Shown: positions 28,338 through 38,883, counted from the stretch's first letter. The stretch is 64,000 nt of DNA from Vibrio chagasii (GCF_002954585.1 NZ_MSCI01000001.1:868001-932000); one strand, 5' to 3'. Notes: generated by a model not told the origin, from the sequence alone. Program-made: numbers and translations.

Positions 28338-28955
28338 TCAGTCTCCCATCAGATTTACTAAGTCTTTCGTCGCCTTTTTAGGATCTTCTGCGTGACAGAT
28401 TGCAGAGACTAGCGCTAAGCCGTGAATACCTGTTTCAACCAACTGTAGGATATTAGATTCGTTGATGCCACCAATTCCGACTATCGGTAACTTGGTTGTT
28501 TCCAACGCCAACTTAATACCTTCGTAACCCCAATACTTTTTCAGATTTGTTTTTGTCTGAGTCTCAAACAGTGCGCTGAGGCCAATGTAATCAATCGGCA
28601 AGTCATCAGCTTCTTGTAACTGCTGTTCAGTCTCAATCGATAAACCAAGAATCTTGTCTGAACCAATCAGCTTACGTGCTAGTGCGGCTGGCATATCCGA
28701 TTGCCCTAAATGCAAACCATCGGCATCCACAGCTAATGCTACATCAACTCGATCATTAATGATCAATGGCACACCTGTTCCAACTAAAACTGATTTAACG
28801 GCTTGTGCACGCTCGACGAAGGCTCTCACATCTCCGTGCTTTTCTCTTACTTGAACCATAGTAACGCCACCAGCGACCGCTTTTTCAACCACAAACTTAA
28901 GCGTTTCTAAATCTTGTTGGTCGTCAGTAACCAAGTAGAGCTTGTAAGGGTTCAT
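28338..28955 (-). CDS. thiE: Thiamine-phosphate synthase
   Basis: 205 residues. Couples HMP-pyrophosphate and thiazole phosphate to thiamine phosphate in the cytosol. Recognised by the TIM-barrel motifs VTDDQ, VTMVQVREKHGD, LIINDRVDVALAVDADGLHLGQ and IVGIGGINESN. AAGGAAC precedes the ATG. The other thi genes of this window begin 2.3 kb away on the same strand and are separated by a chemotaxis receptor gene on the other strand, so thiE must have its own promoter. No TPP riboswitch is visible upstream of it. Confidence 0.93.
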   Translation of the reverse strand: MNPYKLYLVTDDQQDLETLKFVVEKAVAGGVTMVQVREKHGDVRAFVERAQAVKSVLVGTGVPLIINDRVDVALAVDADGLHLGQSDMPAALARKLIGSDKILGLSIETEQQLQEADDLPIDYIGLSALFETQTKTNLKKYWGYEGIKLALETTKLPIVGIGGINESNILQLVETGIHGLALVSAICHAEDPKKATKDLVNLMGD

Positions 28956-29216
28956 ACCGTTCCTTTCTAATCGATTTCTATCATTGGTGTTCTGCTATTT
29001 TACCGACAAATCGCCTGCTATGCATGGGAGTTAATACTAAAATCTCTGCGTTGCACGAACAGATCAAATACGCAACTCGTTGAAAGCATATCGAAAAATC
29101 TGAACTTTTTAACCAAAGCGTTACTTATTACACAAACTATTCACTTTGAGCATGCCCGATACACCGTTTTATGAAATACTCCAAAATGAAGGAATCAGGT
29201 AAATATAGGGATAGTT

Positions 29217-31160
29217 ATGCGCCACCTTTCTATAGCGCTTAAGATCAAGCTGGGGTTTGCCATCTGCTTGCTCTTTTTCGTCATTTCAGGCCTTGTTAGC
29301 TACAAAGGCATTCAAACCTTGTCGAACGGCTTTAGCGAGTACAGCGAGCTCAGCCACAAAGCGACTCAGTCTGGCAACATTCAAGTGCACTTTCTTAAGA
29401 TGCGTTTAGCCTCTGAACGTTACTTAGAGTCATTGGATGAGCAATATGAAGCGAATTATCAATCAAGCAAACTAGCGATCGATGATCTGCTTAATAACTT
29501 AATCGAAAACACCACTAACACTGATAGCCTATCAAGCATACAGCTGGTTCAAGACAGTGTTGCAGCCTTTGATACTGCCTATGGCTCAATGAAGCAGAGC
29601 CAGCTAATGATCGACCAGTTAGTGAATGTTGAAATGGTCAAAAGAGAGACTAACGCGCTAAAAGCCGCACAGAGCTTGTTGTATGAGTCTTACAATAACA
29701 ACGATCCAAACGCAAGCTTGTACGCAGGTATGCTAATGGAGAACTTTCTCGCAGCTAAGATCGCGGTTATTAGCTACTCGAACAACAACAACCTCAAAAC
29801 CTACGAAGCAGGTAAAGATATCTTTGAATATGCTCTGCCAGGTATTGAGGGTGATATTGAGTCTCTGAAGTCTTCTCCTTACCAAAGCGAGCTGATTGAA
29901 GACTTCTCTCACCAGCGTGAAGCCTATGCGAAAGGCTTTGAGCAAGTTCATCAACAGATGCTGGAGAACACTCAAAGAACCGCTACCCTTTCTTCGATTG
30001 GTGATAGCTTAGCTATCGCGGTAGCTGATGCTCAAAGCATTCTAGAACAACAGAAACAGGCGCTGACACCAGAGCTGCAAGCCAGTGAAACGCGCTCAAT
30101 TCAAATCATCATCTTACTAACGGGTGTGGCGTTAGTTATCGGCATGACAAGCGCCGTTTTAGTGACTCGCTCTATTACCAAAGGTATCGCACAAGTTAAA
30201 CAGATCACCAATGAGCTTTCTCAAGGTAACTTAAATGTTGAAGTGAACATTGAGAGCAAGAACGAGATTGGTGAACTGCTGACTAACATGGAAATCACCA
30301 TTGAATCTCTGCGTGATATCGTAAGCCAAGTGAACCGCTCTAGTGTGCGTATTGGTGAAATGTCTGAGTCACTCAATCAAGTGACTAACAACAGCTCGAC
30401 CAACGCAACGCAGTTGAACAGCGAGATGATGAACATCTCAACCGCAGTCGACCAACTGGCTTCAAGTACATCTGAAATCGCTTCAAGTGCTAATCACGCC
30501 TCTCAAGTTGCCAACCAAGCAACTGAGAACGTCGCGATGGGCCTCAAAGAAGTAGACAAAACACTGCATGAAATTGGCAGCGCCGATGAGAGCATGCAGG
30601 TCAGCAGCCAGAAAGTGACCGACCTACACAAAGAGTCGATGAACATTGGCGCAATACTGGAAGTAATCAAAGGCGTATCAGAGCAGACTAACCTTCTCGC
30701 GCTGAATGCCGCGATCGAAGCCGCTCGCGCAGGTGAACAAGGTCGCGGATTTGCCGTCGTGGCGGATGAGGTAAGAACGCTTGCTAAGCGTACTCAAGAC
30801 TCTGCTAGCCAGATTGATGAGCTCATCACCTCACTACAACGTGGCGCTAAAGATGCGTTAGAGTCGATCAAAGAGAGCCATAGTACGGTTTCAGATGCTT
30901 CAACACAGGCGCAGCAAGCTTCTCAGAACTTACATGTGATAAATCAACACATCCAAGACCTGAACCAAGCCAACAGCCAAATCGCGGTTTCGGTTGATGA
31001 GCAGGATCGTCTTACCAAATCACTGGGTGAAAATGCGCAAGGTGCGAATACCATCGCGCAAAGTAACCAAGAGTCAGTCAGCAGCATTTCAGGTGCAGCT
31101 AGCGACTTAACTGAGGTTGCGCATCACCTAGAGAGCCAAGTGAACCGATTTAGAACCTAG
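29217..31160 (+). CDS. Methyl-accepting chemotaxis protein with large helical periplasmic domain
   Basis: 647 residues: TM1 (~10-31), a ~260-residue all-helical periplasmic sensor (~40-290) of the type called HBM in McpS-like receptors, TM2 (~294-316), HAMP (~317-370) and a cytoplasmic signalling domain whose hairpin tip reads [20 protein letters not shown] followed by [12 protein letters not shown]. It passes ligand information to CheA/CheW and flagella. The ligand is unknown; HBM receptors often sense small organic acids. It sits between thiE and thiM in opposite orientation, with its own terminator, so a thiamine link is not supported. Confidence 0.92.
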   Translation: MRHLSIALKIKLGFAICLLFFVISGLVSYKGIQTLSNGFSEYSELSHKATQSGNIQVHFLKMRLASERYLESLDEQYEANYQSSKLAIDDLLNNLIENTTNTDSLSSIQLVQDSVAAFDTAYGSMKQSQLMIDQLVNVEMVKRETNALKAAQSLLYESYNNNDPNASLYAGMLMENFLAAKIAVISYSNNNNLKTYEAGKDIFEYALPGIEGDIESLKSSPYQSELIEDFSHQREAYAKGFEQVHQQMLENTQRTATLSSIGDSLAIAVADAQSILEQQKQALTPELQASETRSIQIIILLTGVALVIGMTSAVLVTRSITKGIAQVKQITNELSQGNLNVEVNIESKNEIGELLTNMEITIESLRDIVSQVNRSSVRIGEMSESLNQVTNNSSTNATQLNSEMMNISTAVDQLASSTSEIASSANHASQVANQATENVAMGLKEVDKTLHEIGSADESMQVSSQKVTDLHKESMNIGAILEVIKGVSEQTNLLALNAAIEAARAGEQGRGFAVVADEVRTLAKRTQDSASQIDELITSLQRGAKDALESIKESHSTVSDASTQAQQASQNLHVINQHIQDLNQANSQIAVSVDEQDRLTKSLGENAQGANTIAQSNQESVSSISGAASDLTEVAHHLESQVNRFRT

Positions 31161-31203
31161 TCAGCTAGTCTATACACTGCTGGTACAGTTCCAAACCAAT
31201 AAT

Positions 31204-31239
31204 AAAAAGCCCCCAACACATAAGTGTCGGGGGCTTTTC
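31204..31239 (+). terminator. Bidirectional terminator between MCP and thiM
   Basis: AAAAAGCCCCC / GGGGGCTTTT, with the inner bases ACAC / GTGT extending the stem. Confidence 0.85.
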
Positions 31240-31296
31240 TATAACTAAAGCGTTTTAAGTTAGGCTTCTAACTGATTTCTTAGGTGCAGATGAACC

Positions 31297-32082
31297 TTAT
31301 TGAATCTTCAAACGTTTAATCAGAGTTTCTTCGTCTAACTGATATAGCTCATCAAGCAAGTTCATTTGCAAGCTACCCGGACCGCGAGAGTTCTCAGCAG
31401 CAATTTCACCAACCACACCTAATACCGCCGCGGCAGCCAAACCGCTTTCATCACCAACAGCAGCAAATGCGCCAGTCAGTGCGGTTAAAGTACAACCCAT
31501 GCCCGTCACATACGGCATCATTTGGTGTCCATTGTTTAACGTTACTACGCTGTCTTTGGTGACAACATAATCCGTCTCGCCTGAAATCACCACATTTGCA
31601 CCGTATTCAGCCACTAAGCATTGTGCAGCACCTAACGCAGCACCACTGCTATCAAGCGCATCCACACCTTTGCTCTGCGCTTGCTCGCCCGCCAATGCAA
31701 TAATCTCAGACGCGTTACCACGAATGATTAGCTTATCCGCTAAACGTGCGATTTGACGAGAAGTCTCGGTACGCAGCGTACTTGCACCACAACCGACTGG
31801 GTCAAGCACCACAACCTTGTTGTTCGCGTTCGCTTGTTCAACCGCGAAGCACATTCTTGGCGCCCAGACACTGTCGAGCGTGCCAATGTTGATCACCAAA
31901 GCGCCAGAAAATGACATCATCTCAGCCAGCTCTTGTTGCGAGTGCGCCATGATAGGCGAAGCACCAATTGCCAATAACGCATTGGCTGTATTGTTCATCA
32001 CCACATAGTTAGTAATATTCACAACCAGTGGCTTTTGCTCTCGTACTGCGCGCAGCGATTGGATGATTTGTTCAGTTAGCAT
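31297..32082 (-). CDS. thiM: Hydroxyethylthiazole kinase
   Basis: 261 residues. Phosphorylates the thiazole alcohol for thiamine salvage. Ribokinase-like fold motifs: [30 protein letters not shown] and [15 protein letters not shown], the last holding the catalytic Cys/anion hole. AAGGA is upstream. Last gene of the TPP-riboswitch operon, 28 bases after tenA. Confidence 0.93.
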   Translation of the reverse strand: MLTEQIIQSLRAVREQKPLVVNITNYVVMNNTANALLAIGASPIMAHSQQELAEMMSFSGALVINIGTLDSVWAPRMCFAVEQANANNKVVVLDPVGCGASTLRTETSRQIARLADKLIIRGNASEIIALAGEQAQSKGVDALDSSGAALGAAQCLVAEYGANVVISGETDYVVTKDSVVTLNNGHQMMPYVTGMGCTLTALTGAFAAVGDESGLAAAAVLGVVGEIAAENSRGPGSLQMNLLDELYQLDEETLIKRLKIQ

Positions 32083-32110
32083 GGATTAGTCCTTATTCGT
32101 AAAAGTCGCT

Positions 32111-32791
32111 TTAAGCCGTTGTTGAGTCATTCAGTGCATTCAGACCTTGCTGCCAGAAAGCCACTTCCATACGCGTTGCGGTTTTAAATATATGCACGAT
32201 GTTCTGGCCGCGCTCGCTGTTGATATCAATTTCAGCCAGTAGCTGATTGAAATACTCAGCGCCTGTTGCCACGCCAGACTGGAACTCTTCACCACCGTAA
32301 AGCTGCAACCAGCTTGCGTATGGGTTACCTTCCAAAACAGTGTCACTGCTTTCTAATAGCGCTTTACCAATCACAGCATAACCAATTGAACACGGAGCCA
32401 ATGCCGCATAAAGATCAACAAGATCCCCCGTCATACCCGCGTCTAAAACGTAGCGCGTGTAAGCGACGGTGCCGAAATCTTCTGGTTCGTTTTCTAAATC
32501 AGATTCCGTTAAGCCCCATTGACCACAGTAAGTCACGTGGTGAGAAATTTCAGAATCCAATAGAGCATGAACACTTGGCAGAGCACGGCGCATATCAGCT
32601 AGTGTTTTTGCCTTATAAATCGCCAATGCATAAGCACGGGCATACTGTTTCAAGAACAGAAAATCTTGTTTCAAGTAATGCAGAAAACACGGCTGAGCAA
32701 GAGTGCCGTTTGCCAGCGTTTTAACAAAATCATGCTCGGTGTAATCTTGCCAATCTTGCTGACAGGCTTGGATTAAGTCTTGGTATTTCAT
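32111..32791 (-). CDS. tenA: Aminopyrimidine aminohydrolase / thiaminase II
   Basis: 226-residue TenA protein. It hydrolyses base-degraded thiamine pyrimidines to HMP, which ThiD then phosphorylates. The active-site Cys (C134 in LAPCSIGYAVIG) and the glutamate region YGGEEFQSG are present, so it belongs to the Cys-containing TenA_C class. It lies 8 bases after thiY, the binding protein for the imported pyrimidine, consistent with a salvage pathway. Confidence 0.92.
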   Translation of the reverse strand: MKYQDLIQACQQDWQDYTEHDFVKTLANGTLAQPCFLHYLKQDFLFLKQYARAYALAIYKAKTLADMRRALPSVHALLDSEISHHVTYCGQWGLTESDLENEPEDFGTVAYTRYVLDAGMTGDLVDLYAALAPCSIGYAVIGKALLESSDTVLEGNPYASWLQLYGGEEFQSGVATGAEYFNQLLAEIDINSERGQNIVHIFKTATRMEVAFWQQGLNALNDSTTA

Positions 32792-32799
32792 GAGATCCC

Positions 32800-33756
32800 T
32801 TAGTCAAAAGCCGGTACGTAATCAGCAGCTTTTGGTAGTGATTTGATAATGCCTTTGTCGAACATGAACTGCGCGTAATCATCGTAACGCTTCATGTCTA
32901 CCGCAGAAGGGCGAAGTGCAAAACGAGTCAATGTGTCGTTCCATGCACGTTGGTTAAGCTCGTTGTTTAACGTATCTGGCGAATACGCCACAAACTCACT
33001 CCAAGAGTCTTGCGGGTGGTTCACAATGTAAGTGGTTGCTTGCTCAAGTGCTTTGTTGAATGCTTTGATTGCTTCGTCGTCGTGTTTCTTTGCGTTCGCC
33101 ACAAAGATCAACTCGTCGTAAGCTGGCACACCGTGCTCTTCTGGGAAGAATGCTTTGGCTTTAAAGCCTTCAAGGGCTAGTTGATTCGTTTCGAAGTTAC
33201 GTAAGCCACCCCAGATTGCATCTACTTTGCCTGATGCCAGTGAAGACGACAGTGCCCAACCCACATTGATAGTTTGGACGTCAGTAAACTCAACATTTTC
33301 CTGAGCTAGCATGGTGCCGATCGTCGCTTCTTCATTACCTGCAATCGCGATACCGATCTTTTTGCCTTTCAGATCCGCTAGTGAATCGTTCTTGCCGTTA
33401 TCCAGCACCATCAAGGTGTTCAGTGGTGTGGCGATTAGGGTTGATGCACGAACCAAAGGCAAGCCTGCGGCGACATCCATAGTTAAACTTGGTTGGTAGG
33501 TTACTGCGAGATCGACCTTACCTGCTGCAACGAGTTTTGCTGGCGTGCTTGGGTCAGCTGGCTCTTGGATTTCAATCTCTAGGCCCTGATCTGCAAAGTA
33601 ACCACGCTCTTGAGCAATCACAATAGGGCCGTGGTTCGGGTTTACAAACCAATCCAACATCAGTGTCAGTTTCTTGTGTTCCGAATCCGCTAATGCATGA
33701 CCTGAAACTAGCGAAGCAAGCAGTGCCACTGCACCTACCAATTTGGTGTTTTTCAT
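32800..33756 (-). CDS. thiY: ThiY-like pyrimidine-precursor periplasmic binding protein
   Basis: 318 residues with a signal peptide (MKNTKLVGAVALLASLVSGHALA). NMT1/THI5-type solute-binding protein: LMLDWFVNPNHGPIVIAQER and EIQEPADPSTPAKLVAAGKVD are typical of the HMP/formylaminopyrimidine-binding ThiY family. It delivers the precursor to the ThiX/ThiZ transporter. Between it and thiX lie ~118 bases with weak AT-rich sequence. AAAGGTT lies upstream. Confidence 0.88.
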   Translation of the reverse strand: MKNTKLVGAVALLASLVSGHALADSEHKKLTLMLDWFVNPNHGPIVIAQERGYFADQGLEIEIQEPADPSTPAKLVAAGKVDLAVTYQPSLTMDVAAGLPLVRASTLIATPLNTLMVLDNGKNDSLADLKGKKIGIAIAGNEEATIGTMLAQENVEFTDVQTINVGWALSSSLASGKVDAIWGGLRNFETNQLALEGFKAKAFFPEEHGVPAYDELIFVANAKKHDDEAIKAFNKALEQATTYIVNHPQDSWSEFVAYSPDTLNNELNQRAWNDTLTRFALRPSAVDMKRYDDYAQFMFDKGIIKSLPKAADYVPAFD

Positions 33757-33874
33757 AGTTAACCTTTCCTTTTGAATATTATTATTGTGTTTGTCGATCT
33801 AATTTCTAACGAGGTTTGTTTAGATAAATAGCCTGAGCGAAGCTTTATTAAACAAAGAGTTATTGAGCTAGCCA

Positions 33875-34690
33875 TCATTGGTTCCCCCAGGGGATAGCTT
33901 TTTTGAGTAATTTGTCTGTGATGAAGTAGAGCGAGATAGAAAGCACCGCCAAGATAAACAAGGCAGCAAACATCTCATCAATGATCATGCGCGCATTGGC
34001 TTGCAGCATTAGGTAGCCTAGCCCTTCACTCGAACCCACCCACTCGCCAACAACCGCGCCAATCGGAGCGATAACCACTGCCACACGAATGCCCGACGCC
34101 AATGTTGGCAGAGCAGCAGGAAGTTGAATGTGGCGTAGCAGTTGCCATTTAGATGCACCCATCGTCTTAGCGAGATCAAGATACTCAGTCGGAGTATTTC
34201 GCAGGCCGTCATAACAGCAGGTAGTTACAGGGAAGAAAATTATGATCGCCGCCATCACTACTTTTGAGGCGATACCATAGCCAAGCCACAGCATCAGTAC
34301 TGGCGCGATCGCAAATACAGGAATCGCTTGGCTAGCAATCAAGATCGGCAACAGCCAGCGTTTCAATGGGTCAAACATCAACATCTGCAGAGCGAAAAAC
34401 AGCCCCATCGTCAGACCTAGTAATAGCCCTAGCAAGATTTCTTGTGCAGTTACCCAAGTGTGTTTGAGCAACACGTCATAGCGTTCAATTAGCTTGAGGA
34501 AAACTTCAGCAGGAGCCGGCAGAATAAAGCTTGGCATTTCGAAAACAACGACCACAAGTTGCCATAAGCCGAGAATCACAACACTGCTGATAAGCAAACG
34601 CATAACGGGATTCATCTGAGTTGAACGCTCAGACCTAGCCTGCACGTTCGTTGGCTGAGTGACAGCTTCACTTCGCGTTAAATCAGTCAT
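33875..34690 (-). CDS. thiX: ThiX-like ABC transporter permease
   Basis: 271 residues from the ATG at 34690 (GGAG 7 bases upstream), overlapping the thiZ stop by 8 bases. Binding-protein-dependent permease with about six helices and an EAA-like loop (TEYLDLAKTMGASKWQLLRHIQLP). It works with ThiZ and ThiY to import thiamine pyrimidine precursors. Confidence 0.88.
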   Translation of the reverse strand: MTDLTRSEAVTQPTNVQARSERSTQMNPVMRLLISSVVILGLWQLVVVVFEMPSFILPAPAEVFLKLIERYDVLLKHTWVTAQEILLGLLLGLTMGLFFALQMLMFDPLKRWLLPILIASQAIPVFAIAPVLMLWLGYGIASKVVMAAIIIFFPVTTCCYDGLRNTPTEYLDLAKTMGASKWQLLRHIQLPAALPTLASGIRVAVVIAPIGAVVGEWVGSSEGLGYLMLQANARMIIDEMFAALFILAVLSISLYFITDKLLKKAIPWGNQ

Positions 34691-35447
34691 AGTCACGCTC
34701 CAACTGGTCTAAGATCGCCTGTTGCAACTCGGCACACTCACCATCGAGCACTCGTGGCGTCGCCGTGTGAGGCACAGATAAAGAGTGAGCGCTCGCAGGT
34801 GTGCCTTGGAGCACATACAAGTTATCCGCCAAACGCACTGCTTCTTGCGGATCATGAGTGATCAACACAACGGTTTTATCTCTTAATAGTTCACAGGCTA
34901 AGCTCTGTAACTTGTGTCTTGTTACCGCGTCCAGTGCTGAGAAAGGCTCATCCATCAACACCACTGGCTTGTCTTGCATTAAGGTTCGAGCCAAAGCAAC
35001 ACGCTGGCGCATACCACCAGACAACTGATCCGGCATAGTATCCGCGTAATCGGCCAAACCAACTGAAGCGAGTAACTCGAACGCTCGGTTCTTTTGGTCT
35101 GCGTTTTGATGCTTGTTCGTAGTGTCTTGGAAGCGATGGCTCAGGCATACATTGTCGATAACCGACAACCATGGCAGTAACAAATCTTGCTGTGCCATGT
35201 AAGCGATGCGATTGGTTAAAGGCAGTTCATCAGACGTTACCAATGTGCCCTGCCACTCCACCTTGTCGCCCAACAAACCTGCTAAATAACGCAATACCGT
35301 CGTTTTCCCACAACCACTTCGCCCAAGCAGCACTGTCCACTTACCTGCGCTTAAGTTAAGTGACAGCCCCGACAGGGTCGCGTACTCGCTATCTCGGTAA
35401 CGCAACGTCGCATTGCTAAGTTGAACGCTAACCGTATTAACGGACAT
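34683..35447 (-). CDS. thiZ: ThiZ-like ABC transporter ATP-binding protein
   Basis: 254-residue ABC ATPase: Walker A GRSGCGKTT (42-50), signature LSGGMRQRVALARTL, Walker B VVLMDEPFSALD, switch His in LITHDPQEA. It energises the ThiXY importer. It overlaps thiD by 11 bases and thiX by 8 bases. Confidence 0.88.
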   Translation of the reverse strand: MSVNTVSVQLSNATLRYRDSEYATLSGLSLNLSAGKWTVLLGRSGCGKTTVLRYLAGLLGDKVEWQGTLVTSDELPLTNRIAYMAQQDLLLPWLSVIDNVCLSHRFQDTTNKHQNADQKNRAFELLASVGLADYADTMPDQLSGGMRQRVALARTLMQDKPVVLMDEPFSALDAVTRHKLQSLACELLRDKTVVLITHDPQEAVRLADNLYVLQGTPASAHSLSVPHTATPRVLDGECAELQQAILDQLERDYD

Positions 35448-36321
35448 TACCGTGCCCAGCGAAAAAGTGATTTACTGGGCCATGACCTTGACCTACTTTC
35501 AACTCGTCAGCATGGGCAATCGCGCGTGAAATGTATTGTTTACCTAAGTCGACAGCCTCTGGAAGCGTGTTGCCTTGAGCCAAGAAAGAAGCAATAGCAG
35601 AAGAGAGCGTGCAGCCCGTTCCATGAGTGTTTTTGGTAGGAAAACGCTTCGCGGTAATGACAGCAGATGCAGTTGGTAGAATCAGTAAGTCATTGCTGTT
35701 TTCATCTTTCTCTAGATGACCACCTTTTAGCAGAACGGCTTTAGCACCTAAAGCGCGTAAGTCTTCAATCATATCCTGCATTTCGGCTTCGCTTTCAGGA
35801 ACGGCTTTTCCTGTCAGTGCAGCGCCTTCTGGCAAATTAGGCGTGATGATGTCAGCGAGCGGAATCAGCTCTTGTTTTAATGTGGTGATAGCCGAGTTTT
35901 CTAAAAGAAGGTCGCCACTTGTCGCGACCATTACAGGGTCAATTACTAAGTGTTTGGGCTGGTACTGTTTGATTTTGTCTGCAACGACTTTGATGATTTC
36001 CGAATCCGCTAACATACCGACTTTTACCGCCACGATATTCAAATCGGTGAACACCGCATCTAATTGGCTGACAACATGCTCAAGTGGGATTGGGAAAATG
36101 GCTGATACGCCTTGGGTATTCTGAGAGGTAATCGCAGTAATTACCGAACAAGCGAAGCTACCCGTTGCAGACATGGCTTTAATATCCGCTTGAATACCTG
36201 CACCGCCGCCACTATCGGAACCTGCAATGGTTAAAACAATCGGAGTATTGACCACCGAAGATTGGTTTTGTGGTGTTTGTGTATTCTTGAGTGGCGCTTG
36301 AGTGTTGGATTGCTGCGTCAT
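35437..36321 (-). CDS. thiD: HMP / HMP-phosphate kinase
   Basis: 294 residues, with about 25 extra Gln/Thr/Asn-rich N-terminal residues compared with the usual ~266. Makes HMP-pyrophosphate for ThiE. Motifs: IAGSDSGGGAGIQADIKAMSA, KVGMLADSEIIK, VIDPVMVATSGDLLL, NTHGTGCTLSSAIAS. GGAG precedes the ATG. First gene after the TPP riboswitch. Confidence 0.93.
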   Translation of the reverse strand: MTQQSNTQAPLKNTQTPQNQSSVVNTPIVLTIAGSDSGGGAGIQADIKAMSATGSFACSVITAITSQNTQGVSAIFPIPLEHVVSQLDAVFTDLNIVAVKVGMLADSEIIKVVADKIKQYQPKHLVIDPVMVATSGDLLLENSAITTLKQELIPLADIITPNLPEGAALTGKAVPESEAEMQDMIEDLRALGAKAVLLKGGHLEKDENSNDLLILPTASAVITAKRFPTKNTHGTGCTLSSAIASFLAQGNTLPEAVDLGKQYISRAIAHADELKVGQGHGPVNHFFAGHGNVR

Positions 36322-36431
36322 GGTCGCTCCTACTATCTAAAAGACGTAAGAGAACCGAACTTTGGCCGTAAAGAGAGTGTGGAAGTGAAACCAATGAGAG
36401 CTCATTGTTAGACCACATAGACAAAGTCATC

Positions 36432-36522
36432 ATAGTTCCCTACGCCAGTGTTAACTGAATCAGGTTCAACGGGTCTCGAATAACGATCTCAGCAAATACC
36501 AATTAAGGTGGATGCCCCCCGA
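36432..36522 (-). ncRNA. TPP riboswitch (THI element)
   Basis: On the minus strand the core elements appear in order: GGGGGGCATCCACC, GGTATTTGCTGAGATC, GAGACCCGTTGAACCTGAT, CAGTTAACACTGGCG and TAGGGAA. These are the TPP-binding helices P2-P5. It ends about 110 bases before thiD and should switch off the thiD-thiZXY-tenA-thiM operon when thiamine pyrophosphate is abundant. Confidence 0.95.
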
Positions 36523-36628
36523 CTATTGATAACGATAGTAACAGCACTCTCGCGACTGAGATACTCATTTTATTCATTTATAAGATACAAGCATGAATAA
36601 AATTCAATTTAGCTTTGTTAACAAGCAC

Positions 36629-37546
36629 TTAGTTTCGCTGATTATTTGGTTGTGATTGAATGGATAAACACATGACTATCAACAACATACCTATCCAACC
36701 GACCAAAGGTATCCGCTCCCCCACAATCCAAACAGCCAATACGGCGGCAACAACTGGCTCAAGCAAAGTAATCAAATTCGCACTACTTGCCGTGACATGT
36801 CTTAACCCGAAACTGAACGCGATATAACCCAAACATTGAGGAAGTAACACCAAGTAACTCACCACGAATATATTAGTACTTGAAGCGAATAGATTGTCAC
36901 CAGTGAACCATAACGTTGGTAATAACAACATTGCACCTAAACCAAATATGCTGCCCATTGCCGCTTGTGACTTAATACCTTCGTCTATCAGAGCTTTTGT
37001 CGCCCACGAGTAAATGGCATAACAGAGACCAGCAACCAAACCTAAACCAATACCTAAAAGCTTCAGGCCATCATTAGGTTCGCTCCCCACTGACGACTCA
37101 GAAAAAACCAATAGTCCAATACCAACCACGCCAATGGCAAAGCTCGTCAGCCAACGTTTATTAATATTATTATTTTTGCTAATAAGACACTCTAAAAGCG
37201 CAGAAAAGAACGGAGCAGTAGCTATCGACACCACCGTTCCCATCGCGACACCCGATAATTTCATCGAAGAGTAGAAAGCCAAAGGATAGATCGCCAAAGC
37301 CAATGCACTCGCGGCTAACAGCTTTTTGTTGAGCAAAAGCTTATCAAGTGAAGATAAGATCTTCCGATACGCCAAGCCCGCTTGCATTAAGCCACCAACG
37401 CCCATTGAAAACGCGCCAATCGCTAGCGGGCTGAGATCCGGCGCAAAGCTTGCGGCTGTGCCTGTCGTACCCCATAAAACAGAAGCAAACACGATGGCTA
37501 AAGTGCCCGTTTGGAATTCGTTAACGCGATTGATGGCAAGATTCAT
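36629..37546 (-). CDS. DMT-family (EamA) transporter
   Basis: 305 residues with ten predicted helices and two EamA repeats (the first starts FASVLWGTTGTAASFAP; the second has YAIYSWATKALI and SANLITLLEPVVAAVLAVWIVGE). Inner-membrane exporter of unknown metabolite. The AraC-type gene immediately upstream on the same strand (80-base gap) likely controls it or shares its transcript. Confidence 0.87.
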   Translation of the reverse strand: MNLAINRVNEFQTGTLAIVFASVLWGTTGTAASFAPDLSPLAIGAFSMGVGGLMQAGLAYRKILSSLDKLLLNKKLLAASALALAIYPLAFYSSMKLSGVAMGTVVSIATAPFFSALLECLISKNNNINKRWLTSFAIGVVGIGLLVFSESSVGSEPNDGLKLLGIGLGLVAGLCYAIYSWATKALIDEGIKSQAAMGSIFGLGAMLLLPTLWFTGDNLFASSTNIFVVSYLVLLPQCLGYIAFSFGLRHVTASSANLITLLEPVVAAVLAVWIVGERIPLVGWIGMLLIVMCLSIQSQPNNQRN

Positions 37547-37626
37547 TACTATTACCTAGTTTATTTTTATTTCTGAACTAGATAATAGTGAACATACGCT
37601 AGAGTTAGTTTGCCGAAAGGACGCTA

Positions 37627-38364
37627 TTATTGCTTTGAAAGACTCTCTTTCATTGAACCTAAAAACGCCCTCGGAGACATGCCAAAGTGCTGAGAGAAGC
37701 GTCGACTGAACGCAGACAAGTCGCTATAGCCCACATTTTCTGCGACCAATTGAACAGGTAAATCGGTATGGCTTAGCAAGGCTTGTGCTTTCTCCATACG
37801 ATAGCAAGTGATGTATTTAAGGGCACTGATTCCAATACACTCTTTAAAGCGCTTCTTAAATTGAGTGGGGCTCAAACAAGCCGTTTCTGCAAGCTGAGAA
37901 ATAGAGAGAGACTGGGCGTAATTATCCGCAATAAGCCTTTGCACCGCACGAATACGAGGGTCGATGCTCTTGCTGACTTCTTGTTGCTCTAATAGCAGTG
38001 AAAACACATCTAAGATAGATGATTCAATGCCACTGTCCACTTGGTATTCTAACTGCTTTTCCACGAACAGCAAGAAGCTCATTAAAGGTGGTGTTATCGT
38101 GAAAACCGAAAGCTCATGCTCTAACAAGTGCTGCGGTAACTCCACCATATCCGCAACAATAAAGCGTGCCGCTTCATCCGCCTTAAACGCATGAGCTGTA
38201 GTGACTGGAATTACCACGCATTCACCAACAGCGACCTTTCCAACATACCCAACCATTTCAATACTAATACCCCCTTGAATAGGCAACACCAGTTGATGGT
38301 AGCCGTCATGGGCATGAGTATTGAATTGTTTGGTGTAAGATCGAATGCTTAAGCTAGATTTCAT
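37627..38364 (-). CDS. AraC-family transcriptional regulator
   Basis: 245 residues from the ATG at 38364; the TTG two codons earlier is less likely. An N-terminal cupin-like sensor (HAHDGYHQLVLPIQGGISIEM) is followed by a C-terminal double helix-turn-helix (LSISQLAETACLSPTQFKKRF; VAENVGYSDLSAFSRRFSQHFGMSP). It lies directly upstream of, and co-directional with, the EamA exporter, so it probably regulates that exporter. Confidence 0.88.
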   Translation of the reverse strand: MKSSLSIRSYTKQFNTHAHDGYHQLVLPIQGGISIEMVGYVGKVAVGECVVIPVTTAHAFKADEAARFIVADMVELPQHLLEHELSVFTITPPLMSFLLFVEKQLEYQVDSGIESSILDVFSLLLEQQEVSKSIDPRIRAVQRLIADNYAQSLSISQLAETACLSPTQFKKRFKECIGISALKYITCYRMEKAQALLSHTDLPVQLVAENVGYSDLSAFSRRFSQHFGMSPRAFLGSMKESLSKQ

Positions 38365-38493
38365 GAGCAACGCCGACGTTGGTTAAGTGCGAAAAGGTAA
38401 CTGTATACAAGTAAAAGTATTTGAGACACATTAACTTATCATCTTCATTTAGTCACACTTCTCGTAAATAGTGACCGTTCCCCTATAGCGATA

Positions 38494-38883
38494 CTATTCG
38501 ATAACTCGAATCTCAATAGCAAAGATACCGTGAACCGGGATCATCTCTTTGTATTCGTGAAAGCTGTAGAGAAGCTCAACGCCCTCATCAATTGAATCAC
38601 TCAAATTAGATAGCACTCCTAGTCCCTCTGTCATCAATAACGCTCTTGGGTCAGGATAGTTTCTTACGTCCAATACTTCGACAGTCAGCGCGTTTGGCTT
38701 AATCACATCTAAACCAACAAACGGTGGACCTGATATCACTTGAAAAGCAATGTGGTCTCCTTTAGTCAGCTGGTCATATTGAATTGCCTCATAACTGTTA
38801 TTTGTTCTTATCTCAACACGCTTCGCGCCACTCTTTATTGCGTCTAGCGGTCGTTGGTAGATTTCCAGCTTGTAAGAATTCAT
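38494..38883 (-). CDS. ASCH-domain protein
   Basis: 129 residues. The ASCH pattern is visible: KLEIYQRPLDAIKSGAKRVEIRTN, KGDHIAFQVIS and VEVLDVRNYPDPRALL. The fold is related to PUA and is thought to bind RNA or modified nucleosides; some members are nucleoside amidohydrolases. The precise role is unknown. GAGGG is upstream of the ATG. Confidence 0.75.
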   Translation of the reverse strand: MNSYKLEIYQRPLDAIKSGAKRVEIRTNNSYEAIQYDQLTKGDHIAFQVISGPPFVGLDVIKPNALTVEVLDVRNYPDPRALLMTEGLGVLSNLSDSIDEGVELLYSFHEYKEMIPVHGIFAIEIRVIE

